From contig VXAY01007398.1 of assembly GCA_013399855.1 (NCBI GenBank), positions 283,313-347,312 of the forward strand: a DNA stretch of 64,000 nt. The letters are read 5' to 3'. Below, in pieces: positions 50,954 through 60,263 of this stretch; the stretch's first letter is position 1; each line of letters begins with the position of its first letter. Source of the DNA: Oxyruncus cristatus. Taxonomy: Eukaryota > Chordata > Aves > Passeriformes > Cotingidae. The translations under genes were made by a program, and so were the position numbers. The notes beneath the pieces are model-generated. The model did no database searches. It saw nothing but the letters and a program-made list of their open reading frames with translations, and had not been told where the DNA came from.

Positions 50954-53900
50954 GTAAGAGCTCCATGGACATTTCTCCTACTAACAATATCTAAACTCTT
51001 CCATGACTTTTGTCACCAAACTGGGAAAAAGCAAGGGCAGTCTCTGAAGAACTACCTATGTAATAACCATGTATGATAGATGACCCTTCTTGGTTTTATC
51101 TCTCACTGTCACCTCCTCTTCCACGGGAGTAAGAAGGTCCAACAAAAAAGAAACCCATTATAGAGGAAGACCTACATGTTCCTCCTCTTTCTTCCCATCT
51201 GGCCATGACCGTTTTCTTCTAGAGCCCAGGACTGGCTGGGCCAGGCTGGGGGACAGACAGCAAGTGCTGTGTGAGAAATTAACTGTTGGGACTGTGAGGA
51301 TCAACTCTGGAAATTTTCTATGCTCAGAGGGTAACAATTTGCCCCACTACATCCAAAAGAAACATTTAAGGCCCTGAATTAACCAGCCCTGTAGCTTCTT
51401 CTGTGTTGCAGAAAGAGGCAGTGATTGCTCTTGAAAGGTTTCCAGAGCTTTGACTCCCATCAAAGCCAACAAAAGAGAGATATTTTATACATGCTGAGGA
51501 TGTCTCTCTGAAAAGGTGGAAGAAGTTCTGACTTGCTGGTTACAAATATCCTTTCTGGTGATTATTTATCTCTTGCTTTTACTTAGCAGGCTGACATCAG
51601 TTTATCTACCCTGGGTTTTCACATGCTACAGCACAGATGTCCCCTGAGGGTACCCTTGGGGAAGGCTGAGGCGGCAAGCTCAGAATATTTTGTCAATACA
51701 CACGATTATTATTAAGAACATTAATCCCAATCACTGAGACACCCATTTGGTCCCAGGATGGTTTCATGAGTCACCACAGCGGTTCAGGGTGACTATGTGT
51801 GCCTTTCCATGTAGACTCACGTGGAGAAGAGGATGAGCTCCTTGGCAGAGAGAGGATGTGACTGTCCTTTGCTCTTATACATCAGGGAGGAGACACCGAG
51901 GCTAGCAGAGTCCATGCAAGGAAAATGGCTATAATTTGGACATAAATGTATTCAGGCTTAAAATTAGAAGTACATTTCTAGCCATAAGCAGTTGGAACCC
52001 TGTTCTAACTGGGAAAGCTGGAGAAGCCACACTACTTTAAACACAAAGCTGATGAAAGGGATAATTTGTTTTACTTTGCCCTCAACAGGAAGAGCCTGAG
52101 TGTGGTGACCCAGGCAGTGCTTGCACCTTTTGTACTCTTCCTGTGAAGAGGGATGGAGCAGATGCCCATCAGTTACAAAGCAAGTCATGTCCTTCTTACA
52201 AGACAAATTGATGCAAACACCTGGTCAAACCCAGGTCACACCTGCTAACAAATACAAACAAACCATCTCCCCCACACTATAGCTCTCCAGCTCTTTTTAT
52301 ACCTTCTCCAGCCTTCATGGAATAGTTTAGATTGGATGGGGCCTGCAAACTTGGGTTTGGGTTTTCCTTAAGTCCCCTTGCTTCAACTAGGATTAAATTT
52401 GAAGTTAGATCCCCTTGTTCAAGGTCTTGTCCAGATGAGTTTCGAAAATCCCCACGTTGTTGATCTCAGAGGACAATGATCTCTCTTTCAGCTCACTGGT
52501 CAGTATGGGAACATCTTCAGTGTGCAGTTTGGAAGTCTGACTTTCGTGGTTGTCAACGGGTACCAGATGGTGAGAGAAGCTCTTGTCCACCAGGCTGAAA
52601 TATTTGCTGATCGGCCAAACATTCCACTCCTCCAAGAAATATTCAAAGGCTTTGGTAAGCACAACTACCAGGATTTGGGGACAAATCTTTTATCCATTTG
52701 GAATGATAACAATTAGAGTGGAAGGAACAGGTTGAATTCAACACTTGTGAACTGTACTGGGGAAGGCAAGAATTGACCTCACACTAAAAATCTCCCAGGA
52801 GTATGTTTTAATTTCTCTGAAATTTAGGGATGAGGATGGGATCAAAGCCAGTTCTTGATGAAAGAGGAGAAATAAATTCAAGCTGCCCAGCAAACGATAT
52901 ATTTGAAGAGTTTTCCCCTTGGTTTTAATTTCTCCTTTACTTTTTCTCCCTCAGTTGCATACAGCTCCAGAGCTGGGATGTGCTGCTCCTGCCTGCAGCT
53001 CTGCCAGCAGCGTGATAGTGCTCATAGTATTTTGGCTTACACCTTTTTTTCCCACGCAAAGTGACAAAGTAGCAGATTAAAGCAAATCCATAAAGCTAAA
53101 GATCTTTAGCATAAGCCAATTACTCTTGAATTTTAATTCCCAGGCAAAGCCATAGTTTTTCCACATCTATGGGCTTTGTTTGCTTTGGTTTGGCATTTTT
53201 GTTCACAATAAATGGCTGTTTCTGAATCCTAATGCTTACACATGACCCAGAGAGAGGTTTGTTCACTTGTTTTTTCTACCTACAGGGCTCATATCTTCAA
53301 ATGGACACATATGGAGGCAACAGAGGAAGTTTGTTTTAGCAACACTGAAGAGCCTTGCTGTAAATTTTGAGGAAAAAGTTCAAGAGGAGAGCCGGTACCT
53401 CGTGGAGACGATTGAGGAGGAGAAAGGTGGGGGGTGAATGTACAGCACTATGCTCAGAGCTTCCAGCTGGATGAACAATGAGAAGTAAAACCCTTACCCC
53501 CGCACAACTCCTAACATGCAAAACATTTTTTCAATAGCTCAAATCTCTATCTCACACTTCCAGACTGTGCCTCTTAGCACTTATTTTAAACCTCAGGCCT
53601 CCTATTTAAGTTCTACCTTATTAATATCAAGCAAATACATAGTAGGTGGTTATTAAAACATGCATGTTTATATGGCTAAGAAGGTGTCTCCTGTATTCTG
53701 CGAAGGAATAAACGCAGCTCTCCTGCTATCAGGCACTACCACTCAGAGGCTTAGTTAACCTCTGCTTGTCCTTGGTTTTGCAAAGTATTTTAAAACTTGT
53801 TTAGTCAGGCTTTCCTTTTGTGTCACACAAAGATGAAGTGTGTGTTTTGCTCTTTTATGGTCCAGCTTTTAAAAACTGCCAGAGGGATATTAGTAAGAAT

Positions 53901-56900
53901 AATTTGTATGTTGGTACATGGGCGATGTTGCACTTCAGCTTTAAATAGAAGCAGATGGGGTTGAGCTAATTCTATGGAGCTATATATAGTAAACAAGAAA
54001 GATCTAAATAGGAATTGTGAAATTATATACTAAACTTGCTCCATTTTAATTGCTGTTGCACTGAACAGGCCAAATACTCCACGTTGCCAATTGATTATAG
54101 TCCTTTATATTCCTAATCAATAAACTAATTAAGCTGCTGTTTTGGGCCTTTCTTCCCATTAGCAATGACAAATAGTGATCATGTCCATCACTCTGATATC
54201 TGAGCACCAGCCCGGTTTAATTACTTTCTTGAAGAGTGGAGAGATCAGCAGTCCTGTGCAGAGTGCCTTGCATTTCAAAATGATGCTCCCCAGTGTAGAG
54301 ACAGCAGCTCAGGGCTGGGCTGGGTTTGTTACTGGGAAGAGTCTCTCATGTCACAGCAAGGAGCTCTCCAGGTTGCTGAAATGTGTCCTGGGGGATGATG
54401 GTATCTGCTCAACAGCCCTCCCAGGGAGTGCAGATGTGACAAGTGTCACACCACACGTTACTCTTGTAACTGTGCATCATGTCTATGGGCCACATGAGCT
54501 GTTGCTGGAGTTCACAGTGGGCACAGTAATCTTCCACCATCTCACTTGATTTCTTTGTGGTGGACAACTAAGGGACAGTGCAATGATATTTTTGCAGTGT
54601 GGTTAGTCCTGAGCTCCCTGCCCTGGGCTAAGCTTTGAGGGACCAAACGTATTGCAGCATGCAAACTCAACAGCCATAGTATGGCATGCTTCTGGTTGTT
54701 TTCTCTGTTTTCAAACCCTGCTTCTGGTTGTTTTCCCTGGTGTTTCAAACTCTGCTTGGCATGGCAGCTCTGTGCCAATGTCAGTGTCTGCCTGGGCTGG
54801 AGACAGGAGGGGATGTCCTTGGGGAAAAGATATCATGGCCCACAAGCCCTAACCTCCAATGGGATGGTGGAAGAGATGGGGTTGGTGGGTACCTCAAAAC
54901 CCAACTGAAGTCTTTAGCATCACCATGGGTGAGGTCTCACCCCAACTTTACAGCTGTGGTAGAGTTGTGGTTGAGACTTTAAAGAAAAGTCTGTGACTTG
55001 AGACTTTAAAGAAAAAAAAATTAAAGCTCTGTGAATCATAGAACCATTTAGGTAGGAAAAGGCTTTTAAGATCAGTCAGCCACCTAGCACTGCTGTGTTT
55101 ACCACTAAACCATGTCCCCAAGTGCCACATCTACAAGCCTTTTAAACACTTCCAGGAATGGTGACTCCATCACTGCCCTGGACAGCATATTTCTATGCCT
55201 GACCACCCTTTCAGTAAGGAAATTTTCCCCAATATCCAATCTAAACCTCCCCTGGCACAACTTGAGGCCATCTCCTCTTGTCCTGTCACATGCTACCTGG
55301 AAGAAGAACCCGACCCTCACCTGGCTACAACCTCCTTTCAGGCAATTCCTTTCATTTTGTTTCCCTCAGGACAACCATTTGACCCTCACTACAAAATTAA
55401 CAGTGCTGTTTCAAACATCATCTGTTCCATAACTTTTGGGAGCCGCTTCGACTACCATGACAACCGTTTCCAGGAATTACTGCACTTGCTGGCTGAAACA
55501 CTGCTACTCATTGGAAGTTTCTGGGGCCAGGTAAAGACAGTTGGATGTTTTTCTAGCTTCAGCTACATGTAAGAGCTCAGAAACTGGAGTTTCTAAGGCA
55601 CTGATATAATCTCCTTTTCCCTGTAGAAAAAGTCGCATTATAAGAAAAATGACCAAAAGTATTGTTTTACATTCGACTGAAAACATACACAAATCTATGG
55701 AATTAGGAAAGCAAGGAAGTAAGTTAAAATAATTTGGGCAAATGGGGAAAAAAACCACTACAGGATTGTAAATGTAGTCTCTGCATGGCCACATCCTATG
55801 GGTCAGGTCTGATCTTTGTCCCCTCCATGAGGGCACTAAAGAGCTGATCTGAATCCACCTCATCTGTGGTCACCTCACATTTGGTGCAATCAGAGAATTT
55901 TATCAGCAGAGAACATCTGGGCCATTCTTATCCTGTTTGTACTTGTTTACATTTGTGTAAGTAAATTTGCACAATTTGGACCTTTGTAGAAAAACCGATG
56001 TTTCTTCCTGGCAGCAAGTGGAGTCAACAAATTGTCCTATCATCTCAACTGCTGCTCTTTTCAAACTCAAGAAATGCTCTTTTGCTCTGTTTGATTTCTC
56101 ACCAGTTGTATAACGCCTTTCCTTTGGTCATGAGCTGGCTGCCAGGACCCTTCAAGAAAATCTTCAGGCACTGGGAGAAACTTCAATATTTCGTGAAAGA
56201 TGTGATCGCAAAGCACAAGGAGCATTTGGACCAGTCCGAGGCAGGAGATTATATTGACTGTTACCTGAGGGAAATAGAAAAGGTAGGAGGGAAATGCCTA
56301 AAGCCACTGAAAGCTTAACCCATAGAACAAGTAGGGAAGACTCAAGTCTGTTTTGTCAGGGGCACTTATGCCTCACGCTCCTCATGCCTTCTCCTCCCTA
56401 CCTCTGCCACGTCAAACTCTAGCAACAGCAGGAGCCTCATTGCTTTGAAAAAACACAGGCTTTTTTTTTTTCTTTCCATTTGAAAGTATTTACACTTTGT
56501 CTTCTTCCCTTCTTCACTCTGTTACATGGTGTAGGAGGACTCTCAGGGAACACTTTCAGGTTTATATGAGAGCTCTCAGGCCTGTGTTTGCAAACTTGAC
56601 ATTTAAAAACATTACCTGCATTCAGGAGTCGCTCTACAGCACCCAGATTGTCTTTCAAAACAGTCCATAGGGCTTAAAATTCAGTGAAAGAGCTAGAAAT
56701 TTCCAAGTCCAGGGCTGGTAGATAATAAAGGAACAGCAGGATTTCGGTTACATCCAAGTGGTTTTGGATTGGGTTTTGAAAGCATCAGCCCCTCCTTAAT
56801 AAGAGTTTTCATTGCCATGTTTTTCTCCTAAGTTTAAAGGTGACACCAGCTCATACTTCCATGAGGAAAACCTGTTGTGCTCCACCTTGGACCTGTTCTT

Positions 56901-59450
56901 AACTGGGACTGAGACAACGGCGACCGCCATCCGCTGGGCCGTGCTCTACATGGCCAAGTACCCCCACATCCAGGGTATGGCCTCGGACGGGTCCTTTGCT
57001 TAGCCCAACACTAGATAAGTGAAACTCAGGGAACAGAGTTATCCCAGCCCTTCCATGTGTTGGATATGCCTAGGCACCAAGTATCTTACTGGGAATTTTT
57101 TGAAGAAGCAGTTGAGGGAGCCAGGAGTGTTTAGCCTGGAAAAAAGGAGGCTCAGGGGGCTCAGGGCAGACCTTCTCATGCTCTACAACTCCCTGAAAGG
57201 AGGTTGTAACCAGGTGGAGGTAGGTCTCTTCTCCCAAGAAACAGGTGATTGGAGAAGAGGAAACGGCCTCAAATTGTGCCAGGGGAAGTTTAGATTAGAT
57301 ATTAGGGAAAATTTCTACACTGAAAGGCTTGTCAAGCCCTGGAAGAGGCTGGAAGAGGGAAGTGATGGAATCACCACCCCTGGAAATCTTCCTAAAGGAG
57401 TATGGATGTGATGCTTGGGGACACGGTTTAGGGGTGGCCTGGCAGTGTTGGGTTGATGGTTTGGCTTGACGGTCTAAAAGGGTTTTTCCCACCTTAAAAA
57501 TTCTGTGATTCCATGAAGACAGGTTTTTGGTTTTTGGCTCTCCACAGAGAAAGTGCAGCTGGAAATTGACACAGTGCTTGGCCAGTCCCGCCAGCCCACG
57601 ATGGCCGACAAGGAGAATATGCCCTACACCAGCGCGGTGCTGAGCGAGGTCCTGAGAATGGGCAACGTGGTGCCACTGGGAGTGCCCAGGATGGCCACCA
57701 GCGACACCACCCTGGCCGGCTTCCACCTGCCCAAAGTGCGTGGAGTCCACCAGCCTCCATCCTAACAGAGCAGGGTCTTCACAGCCCAGATTCCAAATCT
57801 CACCTGGAAGGGAACCAACCAGCAGGATCTCGCAGAGATATCACTGTTATATAGAAAATACAAGCCCTCCTGGTGGAGGGTCTGGGGCTGTTATGGGTCT
57901 CAACTCCTTGCAGAGGAGGATTGTGAGACCATTGTGGTGTTGGTCATAATTTCCAATTTTAAAAGATTATCCCTTAAAATTTTATAATTTTATATTCCAC
58001 ACATTATGGGAATAGAGGACCAAGAAACACGGGAAAGCAAATAGTTTGGGTTTGTTAATTCCACAGAGTATTAAAAATCATCTATTAAAAATAGAACTTG
58101 ATTAAAGCCGGGTAGTGGGTATTGTTGCACGCACACTGTGCTGCAATTATGAAAGCAAATATCGGATTTAGATACAACTAGCCTCTTCAATCTATATGGC
58201 TGGTTACATCAAGGAAAATTAGAAATAAAAAATCTGGGTCTTTTCCTCCACATTGATTAGAATATTTATCCTGCTGATGGAGGATGTGGAGATAAACCAG
58301 AACAAGTTTGGGGGTTTTTTAAGGCACGATAAAACAAACTGATTGAAAAGTATTTAATTGTTTCAAATTCCTATGGGAATGCAGTGTTATCAGTTTAAAG
58401 CTGGTTTATAGTAACATCACCTGTTGCAGCATCTCAAGGTGTGGATCAACACTATGGTGATACTTAAAGACACACAGAAGTGAACAATCCTGTAGGTTTT
58501 CATCCTCATCTAATTACATAGCCGGGGGGGGGAGAGGGGAACAAAAAAACCAAAACGTTTTGCCCTTAAGAAAATGTAGTTTACGCTGTGTGTAGAACAG
58601 AGCTAATAATAACCCAGTCTGACAACACGTTGGCTCTTCTCCGCCACGTAATCGCCCGCTTTCCCCACCTCTCGCAGGGCACCACCCTGATGACCAGCCT
58701 GACTTCGATAATGTTCGACAAAAACGTGTGGGAGACTCCTGACACCTTTAATCCTGAACATTTCCTGGAAAACGGCCAGTACAGGAGGCGGGAGGCATTT
58801 CTGCCCTTCTCTGCAGGTAGTATGATGGATGGGGAGGTGGCTTTCCTTTTTGCAATGCTTTTATTTTTCTCCCCTCAAGACACAGCTTATAGACTAGGGG
58901 GCACTGCTCCTGTCCAGCTTCCAGCCCATCCCCACAGTGAAAATCCCAGTCACTGTTAATACTGGCTGCTCGGAGCAGGAGGGAAATCAATTTTGTTATT
59001 GCAGGATAAAAAAATAAGCCTTTTTCCTCTTGCACAAGTTGCATAACTGTGGTTTTTTTCACCGTTTCCCCTCTCTGTCTATCTGAGCAGCCGCAGTTTG
59101 CTCAGCAGTAAACTTCTGGGTAAGGTTTGAGCAGATTGTGTGGGTGAACATTGCCACCTAACCTTTCCAGGAAGAAAAGCCGCAGCAGCCTGTGCGAGGC
59201 GGTGCAGGCGAGAGGAGACTCAGAGGTGGCTGGAGCTCGCTCAGGACTCTTTTATTTTCGCTCCTTTTCAGGCAAGAGGGCTTGTCCCGGGGAGCAGCTC
59301 GCCAGGACTGAGCTCTTCATCTTCTTCGTAGCCCTCCTGCAGAAGTTCACCTTCCAGGCGCCGGCAGACGCCGCGCTGACCTTCGCCTTCACGCTCAGCC
59401 TCACGCGCTGCCCCAAGCCCTTCCAGATCTGCGCGTTGCCTCGTCACTGA
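50747..59450 (+). CDS. CYP2J: Cytochrome P450 family 2 subfamily J (CYP2J) gene, complete, nine exons
   Basis: Microsomal heme-thiolate monooxygenase of the CYP2J type, anchored in the ER and fed electrons by P450 reductase. Exons join as 50747-50953, 52492-52654, 53286-53426, 55370-55530, 56106-56282, 56833-56974, 57548-57735, 58678-58816 and 59272-59450. This gives 1497 nt, 498 residues and a stop. All introns are GT-AG and the phases agree. The start ATG has A at -3 and G at +4. Visible parts are a hydrophobic anchor (about residues 20-35), the hinge NFPPGP, C-helix W133xxxR137, I-helix TGTETT (307-312), K-helix E364xxR367 and the heme loop FSAGKRACPG with Cys444. Length and nine-exon layout fit the CYP2 family. 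Oddities are three codons missing after the C-helix, Thr307 where CYP2 proteins usually have Ala, and Pro after the heme Cys. It is the upstream member of a tandem pair. Subfamily J is inferred from overall similarity, strongest in exons 4, 7 and 8. Whether it is the CYP2J19 or CYP2J40 ortholog is unresolved. The substrate is unknown. Confidence 0.93.
52492..52654 (+). CDS. CYP2J: CYP2J gene 1, exon 2
   Basis: A 163-bp exon, from acceptor CTTTCAG to donor TTTG|GTAAGC, phase 0 to phase 1. It starts [14 protein letters not shown] and encodes the A-helix and beta-1 region through the RPNIPLL segment (substrate recognition site 1 side). This length is typical for exon 2 of CYP2 genes. Confidence 0.93.
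53286..53426 (+). CDS. CYP2J: CYP2J gene 1, exon 3 (C-helix), shortened
   Basis: A 141-bp exon starting [16 protein letters not shown], with the heme-propionate contact motif W133xxxR137. Most CYP2 genes have a 150-bp exon 3, so this one is three codons short. The missing part falls in the usual RNFGxGK(R/K)S segment, which here reads [15 protein letters not shown]. The donor AAG|GTGGGG is required by phase. A second GT seven bases downstream (GTGAAT) would put exon 4 out of frame. Confidence 0.88.
53940..54180. other. AT-rich block in CYP2J intron 3, possible regulatory element
   Basis: Non-repetitive intronic DNA with GCTATATATAGTAAACA, TTTTAATTGCTGTTGC, CCAATTGATTATAGTCC and AATCAATAAACTAATTAAGC. 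It lies in the largest intron of gene 1. A role as an intronic enhancer is inference. Confidence 0.25.
54687..54752. repeat. Tandem duplication of about 33 bp in intron 3
   Basis: Two adjacent copies, 54687-54718 and 54719-54752, both starting TGCTTCTGGTTGTTTTC and differing by a few substitutions and a 2-bp insertion. They lie inside CYP2J intron 3. Confidence 0.8.
54971..55015. repeat. 18-bp direct repeat in intron 3
   Basis: TTGAGACTTTAAAGAAAA occurs at 54971-54988 and again at 54998-55015, with 9 bases between. It is just upstream of the intron 3 CR1 fragment. Confidence 0.85.
55033..55342 (-). mobile_element. CR1 LINE fragment in intron 3 of CYP2J gene 1
   Basis: Reverse-oriented CR1 covering about 310 bp: AATCATAGAACCATTTAGG, CACTGCTGTGTTTACCACTA, CCATGTCCCCAAGTGCCACA, CCCAATATCCAATCTAAACC and CATCTCCTCTTGTCCTGTCA. 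Its truncated end stops about 27 bp before the exon 4 splice boundary. Confidence 0.92.
55370..55530 (+). CDS. CYP2J: CYP2J gene 1, exon 4
   Basis: A 161-bp exon, phase 1 to 0, from acceptor TTTCCCTCAG to donor CAG|GTAAAG. It encodes [20 protein letters not shown] and ITFGSRFDY (the E to F helix region), among the most strongly conserved CYP2 stretches. A CR1 fragment ends only about 27 bp before its first base. Confidence 0.93.
56106..56282 (+). CDS. CYP2J: CYP2J gene 1, exon 5
   Basis: A 177-bp exon, phase 0 to 0, the standard CYP2 exon 5 length. It begins [20 protein letters not shown] and ends [12 protein letters not shown], matching the F-G loop to H-helix region with the usual PGP and D(Y/F)ID landmarks. 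The acceptor is TTTCTCACCAG and the donor AAG|GTAGGA. Confidence 0.93.
56833..56974 (+). CDS. CYP2J: CYP2J gene 1, exon 6 (I-helix)
   Basis: A 142-bp exon, phase 0 to 1. It carries [20 protein letters not shown], the oxygen-activation groove of the I-helix, with the catalytic acid-threonine pair at E310/T311. The residue before Gly308 is Thr instead of the usual Ala. The acceptor is TTTCTCCTAAG and the donor CAGG|GTATGG. Confidence 0.93.
57111..57516 (+). mobile_element. CR1 LINE fragment in intron 6 of CYP2J gene 1
   Basis: Sense-oriented CR1 of about 400 bp: GTGTTTAGCCTGGAAAAAAG, TCATGCTCTACAACTCCCTG, TTTAGATTAGATATTAGGGA, GGGGACACGGTTTAGGGG and the terminal TTCTGTGATTCCATGAAG. It makes up about 70% of this 573-bp intron and ends about 30 bp before exon 7. 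Confidence 0.93.
57548..57735 (+). CDS. CYP2J: CYP2J gene 1, exon 7 (K-helix ExxR)
   Basis: A 188-bp exon, phase 1 to 0, the usual CYP2 length. It encodes [29 protein letters not shown] and VVPLGVPR, including the ExxR pair E364/R367, then [11 protein letters not shown]. The donor is AAA|GTGCGT. A CR1 copy ends about 30 bp before the acceptor. Confidence 0.93.
58678..58816 (+). CDS. CYP2J: CYP2J gene 1, exon 8
   Basis: A 139-bp exon, phase 0 to 1. It encodes [20 protein letters not shown], then [20 protein letters not shown] and FLPFSAG, which is the meander (PDTFNPEHF replaces PERF) and the first half of the heme-binding loop. The acceptor is CTCGCAG and the donor GCAG|GTAGTA. Confidence 0.92.
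59272..59450 (+). CDS. CYP2J: CYP2J gene 1, exon 9 (heme cysteine, C-terminus and stop)
   Basis: The final coding exon, 179 bp including TGA at 59448-59450. It completes [19 protein letters not shown] with axial ligand Cys444, then the L-helix and C-terminal beta strands ending in CALPRH. The CYP2 heme loop usually has Leu, Ile or another hydrophobic residue after Cys. Here it is Pro. Confidence 0.93.
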
Positions 59451-59715
59451 GGCCGGCGTGGGGATGCCCTGTGACGCCCCTCTGCAGCACTCCACGAACA
59501 GGAGAGTGTCCCTTCCCCCATCTGCCCCACAGATTTTGGGCTGCAATGATGGGCCATAGAGGTCTAGCCCCCACCAACATCTGGGTGGCAGGGGAAGGGA
59601 AGAAGGGCCACATCCTGAACACTGCAACAAAGACAACCCTTGTGATTCTTCACTTCATTTCTCCTCCCCTCTACCAGCTTGAAAAAAATGCATGAATTTA
59701 AAAGCCTTATTAACT

Positions 59716-59744
59716 CATTTCCACCATTAGCAATGGTGGAAATG
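59716..59744. repeat. Perfect 13-bp hairpin downstream of CYP2J gene 1
   Basis: CATTTCCACCATT and AATGGTGGAAATG form exact 13-bp arms around a 3-base loop (AGC), starting 266 bp after the stop. The right arm is repeated in tandem to about 59766 (unit AATGGTGGAAATGGGAA). If transcribed in the 3' UTR it would fold into a stable stem-loop. Confidence 0.85.
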
Positions 59745-60119
59745 GGAAAATGGTGGAAATGGGAAAAGGAAAGGAAAAGCTTCCTTTCTCCCAGGAAGCT
59801 GTCTGCCACCTGCAAAAGCATGGTTTCGTGTTGACTTCTCTGTGAGGGGATATGCCCATCACTCAGAGACCATTTAGCAACCGCTAAATCCCAAAGCTGC
59901 AAAACCCCATATAGCCAAGGGCTGTGTTTTCTGAGGAGTCCCTCGGCAGGGAGAGCAGCTGGCCTTGGACATGATGTACAAGTCCTGAGCTTATGCCTGA
60001 GCACAAATTCATACTTCAAGGTGGCCATGGACAATCCTGGGCCTCAGGTGGGATTGGCTGGGGCTCAGTGTGGTGGACACTTCCTGCACCACCACATTGA
60101 TGCTTTGTGATGGAAATCG

Positions 60120-60263
60120 CGGAATAACAGAATGGTTTTGGTTAGAAGGGACATTAAAGCTCATCTTGTTCCATGATGCTATGGGCAGGGACGCCTTCCA
60201 CTAGAACAGGGTTGCTCCAAGACCCAAGTCCAAGTCCAACCTGGCCTTGAACACTTTCAGGGG
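60120..60263 (-). mobile_element. CR1 LINE 3' fragment, reverse orientation
   Basis: Reverse complement of the CR1 end: AATAACAGAATGGTTTTGGT, TAGAAGGGACATTAAAGCTC, GGGCAGGGACGCCTTCCACT and CAACCTGGCCTTGAACACTT. It lies downstream of CYP2J gene 1. Confidence 0.92.

Noticed and set aside
53427..53434. Alternative exon 3 donor (GTGAAT) seven bases downstream
   Set aside because: Its use would shift the frame and give an early stop in exon 4. The GTGGGG donor at 53427 keeps the CYP2 frame (KGQPFDP).
57295..57750. Minus-strand 151-codon frame
   Set aside because: Antisense to CR1 sequence and CYP2J exon 7.
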